Positions 7,356-14,966 of a stretch of DNA of 46,568 nucleotides are shown one piece after another (within the stretch, counting starts at the first letter, position 1; every line of letters begins with the position of its first letter). Under the pieces are notes generated by a model. That model did no database searches. It was given only the letters and a program-made list of their open reading frames with translations, and was not told where the DNA came from. Where the stretch lies: NCBI GenBank assembly GCA_903835255.1, contig CAILMI010000034.1, forward strand, positions 1-46,568, read 5' to 3'. Both the position numbers and the translations under genes were made by a program. The DNA is from an uncultured Verrucomicrobia subdivision 3 bacterium (GTDB lineage: Bacteria; Verrucomicrobiota; Verrucomicrobiia; Limisphaerales; UBA11358).

Positions 7356-7709
7356 TGGTGGAGGCGGCGGGAATTGAACCCGCGTCCCAGGTCAGCCTGC
7401 CAGCCGCGACTACATGCTTATTCCGGATAAAATTTTCTGCTGTGCGATACTGTCCGGACTCAAGTCGCACTGCCTAGTCCGCATGATAAGATCTCGGTCA
7501 GCATCGCGCGGTCTCCGGCGCCGACCATGCCTGCTGTTGCGTTCCTCCACCGTAGCAGGTGTCCAGTGGCGAACGTCGTGGCACTTAGGCCGCGAGAGCT
7601 AGTTCTTGATTAGCTGTTTTGTTTTGATGCGAATGATTAACGAGGCCAACGCATCTTCCTCGGCATGCCGCCTCTGGCGTGTTCACCTGGTCGAAACCAG
7701 TACGCCCCC
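7356..7709 (-). ncRNA. ssrA: tmRNA
   Basis: This is a one-piece tmRNA of about 354 nt that rescues stalled ribosomes. The 5' end GGGGGCG (7709-7703) pairs with CGCCTCC near the 3' end, including the G3-U pair read by alanyl-tRNA synthetase. An encoded CCA ends at 7356. The 5' part has the conserved T-G-G-T-T-T-C-G-A-C block, and the T-arm has G-G-G-T-T-C-A-A-T-T-C. The reading frame ends ...ANQELALAA then TAA at 7587-7585. The most likely tag is ANQELALAA (codons 7614-7588), matching the family's A-N-x-x-x-A-L-A-A form. The 3' end is the integration target of the adjacent element. Confidence 0.96.
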
Positions 7710-7862
7710 ACAGAGTTGACAGCGCCAGTATCACGTGTTTCATCCCCACCGTCAAGGGGCGGATGGATTGGCGGATGGGCCGTGGGTGAAGGGTCTGCAC
7801 TCTCGCCAGAGCCCCGACCCCACAGGGAAAAATCCTGGCCGCCCTTCCTGTTTTTCAGGGGT

Positions 7863-9245
7863 TTAATCGCCGTAGTTGAAGGGGTCGGACCATTTTGTGT
7901 CGGTCGCGAGAGCGGGGTCGGTGAGGGTCTTCAGGAATGCGACCAGGGCGGCTTTTTGGTCCGAGGTCAGGTTCAGGCGCAAGGGGGTGCCGTTGCGACC
8001 CAGCAGGGGCGGCGAGAGGTTGGGGTTGGCGACCACGCCGGAATCATAGAAGTCCACCACCTGCTCCAGGGTCGCGAGCCGGCCATCGTGCATGTAGGGG
8101 GCGGTGAGTTCGATATTGCGGAGCGACGGCGCCTTGAACATCCCATTTTGATTTGTCGCGCCGGTGACGCCGCCCACGCCCAGATCCGTGTACGGGAATT
8201 CCAGCCCGTTGTTGTTGAGGCCGGTGGTGGGTACAAAGTTGTCGGTACCGTGGCAGGCGGCGCAGGTGGCGCGCGGAGCCCCCGGCAACCCGAAAAAAAT
8301 CTGGCGCCCGAGATTCTCCGACGCGGTGAAGTTCGCAAAATTATTCGTTACTCCCATATCATACTTGGATGCGGTGGAAACGATGGAGCGAACAAACTGA
8401 GCGAGCGCCGCTGAAATGCGGTTGGTGGTTATCGCGGTGGAGCCGAATGCTTTCGCAAACAGGTTGGTGTAGAACGGTTCGGAGGCGAGCCGATTGGTGA
8501 GCGCGGCGAGCGTCATACCCATCTCAATTGGATCCTGCACCGGCTGCAGCGTCTGATCTTCAAGCGTGGCGGCGCGTTCGTCCCAGAAAAAACTCTTTCG
8601 CTGATACCAGCGGGCATTGCTCAGGCCCATCGCATTCCGCGAGCCCAGCCTGCCATTAAAACCCACACTCACCGGACGCGGATCGGCGAAGCCGTGCGCC
8701 TGCTGATGGCAGGAGGCGCAGGAGACGGTCTGGTTGGTTGAAAGCCGCTTGTCATAAAACAGCGCGCGCCCCAGCGTCGCTCCCGCATCCGTCGTCAGGT
8801 TATTGGCCGGCATGTTGTCCTCCGCGAGGATGGGGTTGGCGGAGAAGCTAGCGGGCAAGACGGGGGCCGCGTAGTTGTAGGAGGTCGCCGGCAGCACCAA
8901 GGCATTGGCGGTGGTGCGGGCGTTGGTCTGGCGCGCGGCGTCATAATAGGCCCGGTAAAATAAATTGCCTGCCGCCCCGTTGGTGTAGCGCCGCTGGAAG
9001 CTGCCGTTGTAAACCTGCAGGCTTTCCACTTCCGTCCAGGTTGAAAAGTTACTGGAGCTTTGGAGAATCCAAGCCTGATCTCCAGCATTGCTGATACTTA
9101 AACTAAACCCGCCGGCCGTCGCTTTAACGAGGCTCAAAGCGGATTGAGGCTGAGGTGTTGAGAGGGTGGAAGCCGATGCGAAGGCTAACGTCATGACCCA
9201 TGCCGCAACGGTTACCGCTGTGGAGTGAATGAGTTTGATCTTCAT
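7863..9245 (-). CDS. Di-heme cytochrome c peroxidase-like (MauG/CcpA family)
   Basis: This 460-residue secreted protein starts with a signal peptide (A-W-V-M-T-L-A-F-A-S-A). After ~85 residues of a beta-rich segment (S-S-N-F-S-T-W-T-E-V-E-S, ending F-Y-R-A-Y-Y), a type often appended to secreted verrucomicrobial proteins, comes a bacterial di-heme peroxidase domain. It has two c-type heme sites, C-A-S-C-H and C-A-A-C-H, and the family motifs L-F-Y-D-K-R-L-S, F-F-W-D-E-R-A and P-Y-M-H-D-G-R. Family members reduce peroxide or oxidise protein or organic substrates in the periplasm; which applies here cannot be told. It is divergent from the lactonase-like gene, with 79 bp between the starts. Confidence 0.92.
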   Translation of the reverse strand: MKIKLIHSTAVTVAAWVMTLAFASASTLSTPQPQSALSLVKATAGGFSLSISNAGDQAWILQSSSNFSTWTEVESLQVYNGSFQRRYTNGAAGNLFYRAYYDAARQTNARTTANALVLPATSYNYAAPVLPASFSANPILAEDNMPANNLTTDAGATLGRALFYDKRLSTNQTVSCASCHQQAHGFADPRPVSVGFNGRLGSRNAMGLSNARWYQRKSFFWDERAATLEDQTLQPVQDPIEMGMTLAALTNRLASEPFYTNLFAKAFGSTAITTNRISAALAQFVRSIVSTASKYDMGVTNNFANFTASENLGRQIFFGLPGAPRATCAACHGTDNFVPTTGLNNNGLEFPYTDLGVGGVTGATNQNGMFKAPSLRNIELTAPYMHDGRLATLEQVVDFYDSGVVANPNLSPPLLGRNGTPLRLNLTSDQKAALVAFLKTLTDPALATDTKWSDPFNYGD

Positions 9246-9324
9246 GGCTACATCTTGCCCCTTCGAACCTTAAGGGAATATGAAGCGGATTGCCGAGCAT
9301 GGCAGCAGCACTTACTCTCTCCCT

Positions 9325-10467
9325 ATGAACCTTGAAATCCGGCTGGTGCTTTTAATCCTGATGGGGGTCGCAACGACCGGCAGTCTTGCCGGCGAATCGC
9401 TTGTTTATTTCGGCACCGCCACTAGCGGCCATAGCCGGGGAATTTATGTTTCCCGGTTTGATGATTCCAGCGGCATCCTTTCCGCGCCGGAACTTGCCGC
9501 CGAGGTCCGTAACCCCATGTTCCTCGCCGTCGCACCCGGCAATCGTTTTCTCTATGCCACCGGGGAAATGGAGGGGGCCGATGGAAAACGGGCGGGAGCG
9601 GTGAACGCCTTCGCGCGGGACGCCCAAACCGGCAGGCTCACTTGGATCAACCGTCAATCTTCCGGCGGCTCCGGCCCCTGCCATCTGGCTGTGGACGCCA
9701 CCGGCCAATGTCTGCTGGTGGCTAACTACGGCTCCGGCAGCATCGCCGCCCTTCCGGTCCGGGCCGATGGCAGCCTGGGGGAGGCAGCCACCCTGTTTTC
9801 GCGCAGCGGCTCCGGACCCAATCCCAAGCGACAGGCCGGGCCTCACGCGCATTTTATTCTGCCGTCGCCGGACAACCGTTTCACGCTTGATTGCGATCTC
9901 GGACTGGACAAGGTTTTCATCAGCCATCTCGATCCGGCAGCCGCCCGGCTCACGGCGGCAGATCCGCCGTTCGCCCCGCTGGCGCCCGGTTCCGGGCCGC
10001 GGCACTTAACCTTTTCCCGTGATGGGCGATTTATTTATGTCATCAATGAAATGGGCGGCACGATCAGCGTTTTTAGCTATGCCGCAACGAATGCGTCTCT
10101 GACCGCAGTACAGACTATTTCGACGCTCCCGAAGGATTTCGCCACGAACAACACCGCTGCGGAAATCGTGCTGCATCCCAACGGCCGGTTTCTGTACGGG
10201 TCGAATCGGGGGCACGACAGCATCGCAGTTTTTGCCGTGGACACGGCCACCGGCCGGCTTGCGTTGGTGGAGCACGCCTCCACCCTGGGCCGCACCCCGC
10301 GCCACTTCGCCCTGGACCCGTCCGGCCGGTGGCTGCTGGCGGAAAACCAGGGATCCGATTCCGTCGTCGTGTTCGCGGTTGATGGGGACACCGGCAAACT
10401 GAAGCCCACCGGGCAGGTTCAACCCCTGGTTTCACCGACCTGCGCCGTGTTTGTGAACGAAAAATAG
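9325..10467 (+). CDS. 6-phosphogluconolactonase-fold (YbhE/Pgl) protein
   Basis: This 380-residue protein starts at ATG 9325, giving a signal peptide (L-V-L-L-I-L-M-G-V-A-T-T-G-S-L-A); an earlier in-frame ATG at 9280 would bury it. The rest is a seven-bladed beta-propeller of the lactonase family, shown by repeated blades such as N-P-M-F-L-A-V-A-P, G-P-R-H-L-T-F-S-R-D-G-R-F-I-Y, L-H-P-N-G-R-F-L-Y and T-P-R-H-F-A-L-D-P-S-G-R-W-L. Cytosolic members hydrolyse 6-phosphogluconolactone. A secreted member more likely acts on other lactones or sugars, so the specific reaction is uncertain. Confidence 0.88.
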   Translation: MNLEIRLVLLILMGVATTGSLAGESLVYFGTATSGHSRGIYVSRFDDSSGILSAPELAAEVRNPMFLAVAPGNRFLYATGEMEGADGKRAGAVNAFARDAQTGRLTWINRQSSGGSGPCHLAVDATGQCLLVANYGSGSIAALPVRADGSLGEAATLFSRSGSGPNPKRQAGPHAHFILPSPDNRFTLDCDLGLDKVFISHLDPAAARLTAADPPFAPLAPGSGPRHLTFSRDGRFIYVINEMGGTISVFSYAATNASLTAVQTISTLPKDFATNNTAAEIVLHPNGRFLYGSNRGHDSIAVFAVDTATGRLALVEHASTLGRTPRHFALDPSGRWLLAENQGSDSVVVFAVDGDTGKLKPTGQVQPLVSPTCAVFVNEK

Positions 10468-10486
10468 GGCTGAAAGCCGGGCGTTG

Positions 10487-10550
10487 GCGTGCCGGATGCC
10501 GGCTTCCCGCCCCGCCCCCCAATGAAACACCCTGTGGGTGTCCGGCACGC
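10487..10550. repeat. REP-like imperfect palindrome before accA
   Basis: GCGTGCCGGA (10487-10496) is the exact reverse complement of TCCGGCACGC (10541-10550), and a smaller hairpin ACACCC/GGGTG (10527-10540) sits inside. No T-tract follows, so it is not a standard terminator. It may be a dispersed REP-like element or an RNA leader. Confidence 0.5.
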
Positions 10551-10602
10551 GCCGACATTCGCATTGATTGAGGGGTTAAAAACATCTAATCTTTCGAACG
10601 TT

Positions 10603-11607
10603 ATGAAACATCAGCTCGATTTCGAGAAGCCGGTGGTCGAACTGCAAAACAAGTTGAACGACCTTCGGCAGCATCCGGAAAAACACTCGCTGGGCATCAG
10701 TTTTGAGGAGGAGATCCGGATGATTGAGGAGAAGCTGGAGGAGACCCGCCGCCAGATTTTCCAAAACCTGACCGCCTGGCAGCGCGTGCAACTCGCCCGC
10801 CACCCCAAACGCCCCTACACGCTCGATTACATCCGGCACGCGTTCACCGATTTCCACGAACTCCACGGCGACCGGCTGTTTGCCGAAGACCGAGCCATGG
10901 TCGGCGGCTTTGCTAGGCTGGGGGGGCATCGGGTGGTCGTTATCGGCACTCAAAAGGGACGCGACACCAAAGAAAACATCCTGCGTAATTTTGGATCCGC
11001 CCATCCGGAGGGCTACCGCAAAGCCCTGCGCCTGATGCGGCTCGCGGATAAATTTGATTTGCCCATTGTCACCCTGATTGATACCGCGGGCGCGTATCCG
11101 GGCGTGGCGGCAGAGGAACGGCACATCGCCGAAGCCATCGCCGTGAACCTCCGCGAGATGACGCTGCTCAAAGTGCCCATCATCGCCGCCGTCATTGGGG
11201 AAGGCGGCTCCGGCGGCGCGCTGGGCATCGGCGTCGCCGACCGCGTGCTGATTCTGGAGAACGCCTATTATTCCGTCATCAGCCCGGAAGGCTGCGCCGC
11301 GATCCTGTGGAAAGACCGGGCCAACGCGGCCAAGGCCGCCGCTGCCCTGAAAATTACCGCCCTGGATCTGCTCAAATTCAAGCTGGTGGACGAGGTCGTG
11401 CCCGAACCGCTCGGCGGCGCGCACACGGACCCCGCTGCCGCTGCGGCCAACCTGAAACAGCACCTGCTCCAAAACCTCGAGCAAGTCCTCGCCCAATCCG
11501 TCGCCGAACGCCTGCAGACCCGCTACGCAAAATTCCGGGCGCATGGACATTTTGTGGAGCAAACCGAATCCACCGCCAACGGCGTCGTCCCGCAGGCCGC
11601 CACCTGA
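10603..11607 (+). CDS. accA: Acetyl-CoA carboxylase carboxyltransferase alpha
   Basis: This 334-residue subunit transfers the carboxyl group from biotin (on AccB) to acetyl-CoA, giving malonyl-CoA for fatty-acid synthesis; it works with AccD. The start ATG 10603 gives the canonical N-terminus (L-D-F-E-K-P-V-V-E-L). Family motifs are all present: H-P-K-R-P-Y-T-L-D-Y-I, F-x-E-L-H-G-D-R, D-T-x-G-A-Y-P-G, I-G-E-G-G-S-G-G-A-L-G-I and S-V-I-S-P-E-G-C-A-A-I-L. The length is normal. A long hairpin region lies in the 135-bp gap upstream. manA follows immediately. Confidence 0.97.
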   Translation: MKHQLDFEKPVVELQNKLNDLRQHPEKHSLGISFEEEIRMIEEKLEETRRQIFQNLTAWQRVQLARHPKRPYTLDYIRHAFTDFHELHGDRLFAEDRAMVGGFARLGGHRVVVIGTQKGRDTKENILRNFGSAHPEGYRKALRLMRLADKFDLPIVTLIDTAGAYPGVAAEERHIAEAIAVNLREMTLLKVPIIAAVIGEGGSGGALGIGVADRVLILENAYYSVISPEGCAAILWKDRANAAKAAAALKITALDLLKFKLVDEVVPEPLGGAHTDPAAAAANLKQHLLQNLEQVLAQSVAERLQTRYAKFRAHGHFVEQTESTANGVVPQAAT

Positions 11608-12588
11608 TTGCCTGTGCTTTACCCGCTCACCTTCCAACCCGCCTTCAAGGAACGCGTCTGGGGCGGACGCGAATTGGAACGCCTCTACGGCAAGAAACTT
11701 CCTCTAGGTGCCCGCATCGGGGAATCCTGGGAAATCAGCGACCGGCCCGGTGACGCCAGCGTCATCGCCAACGGACCGCTGGCCGGCCAGACTCTGCGCT
11801 GGCTGATGGAGCAGCACCCGGCTGAACTGCTCGGCGGCGCCCGCCCGGCAGCGGCAGGAGGCTTCCCTCTGCTCTGCAAAATCCTGGATGCGCGGGACAA
11901 ACTTTCCTTGCAAGTTCATCCGCCCGCAAATCAGGCCTCCGCCCTGCAAGGCGAACCCAAGACGGAAATGTGGTTCATCGCCGACGCCGCCCCCGGCGCC
12001 TGCTTGTATGCCGGCCTCAAAGCAGGGGTGACCCGGCCGGAGTTCGAGAGAAAAATCTCGGACGGCACCGTGGCCGATTGTTTCCACCGCATTCCAGTCA
12101 AGGCGGGCGACACGATGTTTCTGCCGAGCGGCCGCGTCCATGCCATTGGGGACGGCCTGGTGATTTTCGAGATCCAGCAGAACTCAGACACCACCTACCG
12201 CGTGTTTGACTGGAACCGGGTCGGCTTGGACGGCAAGCCGCGGGACCTTCATATTGCCCCCTCGCTCGCGAGCATTGATTTCAATGACTTCGAGCCGGCG
12301 CTGGTTGACAGTACCCCCGAAGCAGACGGAAAAATCCGGCGCAGAGCGCTGGTGAAGGACCTATTATTTGAGACCGACTTGCTCGAAATGCCAGCCGGGA
12401 CGGCTTATCGGTTGCCGCCCCGCAAACTACAGATCCTCGCGGTGACAAGTGGCGCTGCGCACATCCAAAGCGGAGCGGCGTCTGTCTCCCTGTCCGCCGG
12501 CCAGTTTAGCCTCATTCCAGCGAGCCTAGAACGGACAGAAATCCTCGCGTCCTCGGAAGCCGTTTTGCTCTGCGTGAGAGCGGGTTAA
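11608..12588 (+). CDS. manA: Mannose-6-phosphate isomerase, class I
   Basis: This 326-residue zinc enzyme interconverts mannose-6-P and fructose-6-P, linking glycolysis to GDP-mannose. It shows the N-terminal W-G-G-R-E-L, the metal-site motif L-S-L-Q-V-H-P, K-T-E-M-W and the G-R-V-H-A-I-G histidine strand, then I-Q-Q-N-S-D-T-T-Y-R-V-F-D-W. The TTG start at 11608 directly follows the accA stop; a GTG two codons later is an alternative. The close spacing implies co-transcription with accA. It is the short form of the family (Bacillus/Thermotoga-like length). Confidence 0.95.
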   Translation: MPVLYPLTFQPAFKERVWGGRELERLYGKKLPLGARIGESWEISDRPGDASVIANGPLAGQTLRWLMEQHPAELLGGARPAAAGGFPLLCKILDARDKLSLQVHPPANQASALQGEPKTEMWFIADAAPGACLYAGLKAGVTRPEFERKISDGTVADCFHRIPVKAGDTMFLPSGRVHAIGDGLVIFEIQQNSDTTYRVFDWNRVGLDGKPRDLHIAPSLASIDFNDFEPALVDSTPEADGKIRRRALVKDLLFETDLLEMPAGTAYRLPPRKLQILAVTSGAAHIQSGAASVSLSAGQFSLIPASLERTEILASSEAVLLCVRAG

Positions 12589-12788
12589 TGTCCCCGCAGC
12601 CCGATTCAGGTCATCTCGCCCTTTGCACAAAGGGGGGTCCGGGCGTCCTGGGTTTTCCGTTGGCTTGCTTCTCCAGTTCGGAAAGCCCAAAGTATTGAGG
12701 AAATGCGTCCGGCGCAGACTCGCAAAATAAAACTCCGGGCGTTGATCCGAATAGGTCCGTGTTCCTCCGCGCTTAAAATCTTAAGAAC

Positions 12789-13586
12789 ATGATTCATCCC
12801 ACCGCCGTTATCCATCCGCAGGCAATTCTGGACGCCACCGTCCAGGTCGGTCCCTATGCTGTCATCGATGCAGGCGTTGAGCTCGGCCCTCACTGCATGG
12901 TCGGGCCGCATGTTTATCTGACGGGGCATACCAAGATAGGCGCCCATAACCGTTTTCATGCCGGCAGTGTCATTGGGGATGCGCCGCAGGACTTGAAATA
13001 CCGGGATGCGCCGACGGGCGTGCGCATCGGCGACCACAATGTTTTCCGCGAACATGTCACGGTGCATCGCGCGACCACCCCGGAGGGCGAGACCCGGCTC
13101 GGCTCGAATAATTTCCTGATGGCCCACTGCCATGTCGGCCATGATTGCCGGCTGGGCGATCAGGTCATTCTTGCCAACGGCGCGTTGCTGGGCGGCCATG
13201 TGACAGTGCAGGATCGCGCATTCCTATCGGGCAACTGCCTGGTGCATCAGTTCGTGCGCGTCGGCACGCTGGCGATCATGCAGGGCGGCTCCGCCATCAG
13301 TAAGGATCTGCCGCCGTTCACGGTGGCGCGCGGCGACAACGGCCTGTGCGGATTGAACGTGGTGGGACTGCGGCGGGCGGGTTTCACGGCGGCGCAGCGG
13401 CTGGAATTGAAGCAGCTCTACCACGCCCTGTTCCGGAGCGGCAGGTCATGGCAGGCAGCCCTGGCCGAGGCGCAGGAAAAATTCAGCAGCCCGGCGGCCC
13501 GGATTTTTCTGGAATTCGTCGCGGCGGCAAAGCGGGGCGTGTGTGCTGACACCGGCCGCCGGGGGCGGGAAGACGCCGACGCATGA
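12789..13586 (+). CDS. lpxA: Acyl-ACP--UDP-GlcNAc O-acyltransferase
   Basis: This 265-residue enzyme performs the first step of lipid A synthesis. The N-terminal two-thirds is a left-handed beta-helix of hexapeptide repeats, starting I-H-P-T-A-V-I-H-P. The family block G-D-A-P-Q-D-L-K-Y is present, and H118 in C-H-V-G-H-D-C aligns with the catalytic His of the E. coli enzyme. R-G-D-N-G-L-C-G-L-N-V-V-G-L-R-R marks the C-terminal helical domain. The preceding 200 bp hold no gene. The stop overlaps the next gene's start (ATGA). It is not adjacent to other lpx genes. Confidence 0.97.
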   Translation: MIHPTAVIHPQAILDATVQVGPYAVIDAGVELGPHCMVGPHVYLTGHTKIGAHNRFHAGSVIGDAPQDLKYRDAPTGVRIGDHNVFREHVTVHRATTPEGETRLGSNNFLMAHCHVGHDCRLGDQVILANGALLGGHVTVQDRAFLSGNCLVHQFVRVGTLAIMQGGSAISKDLPPFTVARGDNGLCGLNVVGLRRAGFTAAQRLELKQLYHALFRSGRSWQAALAEAQEKFSSPAARIFLEFVAAAKRGVCADTGRRGREDADA

Positions 13587-14059
13587 AAGCGACTTACAAA
13601 ATCATCGGACAAGACGGGCGGGAGTATGGCCCGGCGACCCCGGAACAGGTCCGCCAATGGATTGCCGAAGGCCGGGTGGACAGCCAGACGCCCCTGTTTG
13701 CGGAGGGCGCGACGGAATGGACGCGAGTGGGGCTTTGGCCAGAATTTGCGGGAAGTTTCGCCGCTGGGAAAGAACTCCCGCGCGGGTCAAAAACCAATGG
13801 AAACGCGCTTGCTGGGATCATTTTTGGAGCTTTATCGATAACCTGCTGTTGTTGTTTCCCCTTTGGCATTGTGGGCCTGATCTTCTCGCTTATCGGGTTG
13901 TCGCAGATTCGCACGAACCCGGAGGGGCAGTCCGGACGCGGCCTGGCGCTGGCCGGGGGGGTGCTCTCGGCCTTGAGTCTGGCGCTGGGTGCGGGGGCTC
14001 TACTTTTCAACCTGGCCACGGGCCATCTGTTTTTTCTGTGGAATGCCGTCGGATTTTAA
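13583..14059 (+). CDS. GYF_2 (DUF4339) membrane protein
   Basis: This is a 158-residue protein. Residues 1-55 form a GYF_2/DUF4339 domain: Y-G-P-A-T-P-E-Q-V-R-Q-W-I-A-E-G-R-V then T-P-L-F-A-E-G-A-T-E-W. After a linker come two membrane segments (L-A-G-I-I-F-G-A-L-S-I with a C-C-C-C run, and V-L-S-A-L-S-L-A-L-G-A-G-A-L) in DUF4190 style, with the I-R-T-N-P-E-x-x-x-G-R-G-L-A motif between them. The start overlaps lpxA by ATGA. The role is unknown; GYF-like domains generally bind proline-rich peptides. Confidence 0.88.
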   Translation: MKATYKIIGQDGREYGPATPEQVRQWIAEGRVDSQTPLFAEGATEWTRVGLWPEFAGSFAAGKELPRGSKTNGNALAGIIFGALSITCCCCFPFGIVGLIFSLIGLSQIRTNPEGQSGRGLALAGGVLSALSLALGAGALLFNLATGHLFFLWNAVGF

Positions 14060-14065
14060 CCCCCC

Positions 14066-14488
14066 ATGCGCATTGCACCAACATCCGTGCCGCCCAGGAT
14101 TTCCGCACCGCGATGGCGCCGTTTTTTGCCAGCGGGCGCTGCGGGGCTGGCTCTGGGAGCGCTGGTGTTTTTCTTCAACCCCGCCACGCACGGTTTTTAT
14201 CCAGCCTGCGTTTTCCATTCGCTGACGGGATGGAATTGTCCCGGCTGCGGGGCGACGCGGGCGCTGCATGCGCTGCTGCATGGGAATGTGCGGCTGGCAT
14301 GGAGGGACAACGCTCTGTTTGTGGCCCTGCTCGCCGGTCTGGTGCTTTACGGTTTTCGGTTTGCGGGGCGGCGGCAAAAGTCCTCCGCTGGCCGCCGCTG
14401 GGCGCACTGTCTGTGGGCGCTAGTGGGCGCTTCGATTCTGTTCGCGGTGTTGCGGAATCTGCCGGGATACGAATGGCTTTCGCCGTAA
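14066..14488 (+). CDS. DUF2752 membrane protein
   Basis: This 140-residue protein has the DUF2752 signature F-H-S-L-T-G-W-N-C-P-G-C-G-A-T-R-A-L-H-A-L-L-H-G-N. It is flanked by hydrophobic segments (residues ~20-40, 82-98 and 112-130). Function is unknown for the family; the C-P-G-C-G-x-T-R block suggests a metal- or thiol-based role at the membrane, which is inference. It lies 6 bp after the GYF_2 gene on the same strand. Confidence 0.9.
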   Translation: MRIAPTSVPPRISAPRWRRFLPAGAAGLALGALVFFFNPATHGFYPACVFHSLTGWNCPGCGATRALHALLHGNVRLAWRDNALFVALLAGLVLYGFRFAGRRQKSSAGRRWAHCLWALVGASILFAVLRNLPGYEWLSP

Positions 14489-14608
14489 CGACCTTCAGTC
14501 ACTGCCCCGGAAATACCGTTTTTTTCGGCTCCGGGACTTCTGCGGAAAGTTTTGCCCCGGGAAGTTTTGGCTTTTGCCGGCGCGTCCGGTCGTGTTCAAT
14601 TCTCTTTC

Positions 14609-14950
14609 ATGAGTCTGACCCATCCACTGACCACCACGACGTTTGAGCTGAAGGGCTACCGCGTGGTGAAATCGTTCGGCGTGGTGCGCGGCATCGTGGT
14701 GCGGTCCCGTTCCATTGTGGGCAACTTCGGCGCCAGCATTCAGGCGCTCTTTGGCGGGAACATTTCGCTCTACACTGAGCTGTGCGAGCAGACGCGGGAA
14801 GAGGCTTTCAATAAAATGCTCACGCACGCCGGGCAGCTCGGGGCGAACGCCGTCATCGGCGTGCGCTATGACGCGACGGAAATCGCCCCCGGCATCACCG
14901 AGGTGCTGTGCTATGGCACGGGGGTTTCGGTGGAAGCGGTGCCGGCCTGA
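14609..14950 (+). CDS. YbjQ/UPF0145 family protein
   Basis: This 113-residue protein has the UPF0145 pattern: [45 protein letters not shown]. Members form pentamers and are sometimes called heavy-metal-binding domain proteins; the cell role is unsettled. The ATG at 14609 is chosen because the family begins close to this point; an upstream ATG at 14552 adds 19 unlike residues. Confidence 0.9.
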   Translation: MSLTHPLTTTTFELKGYRVVKSFGVVRGIVVRSRSIVGNFGASIQALFGGNISLYTELCEQTREEAFNKMLTHAGQLGANAVIGVRYDATEIAPGITEVLCYGTGVSVEAVPA

Positions 14951-14966
14951 GCGGCGCGGTTGACGC

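Noticed and set aside
7294-7470. Upstream extension of the integrase reading frame (59 residues)
   Set aside because: This part is the 3' portion of ssrA and the short gap; the frame is open by chance. A GTG at 7293 gives a normal start outside the RNA gene.
7585-7800. 71-residue minus-strand ORF
   Set aside because: It lies within and upstream of tmRNA. Only its last residues are translated, as the proteolysis tag.
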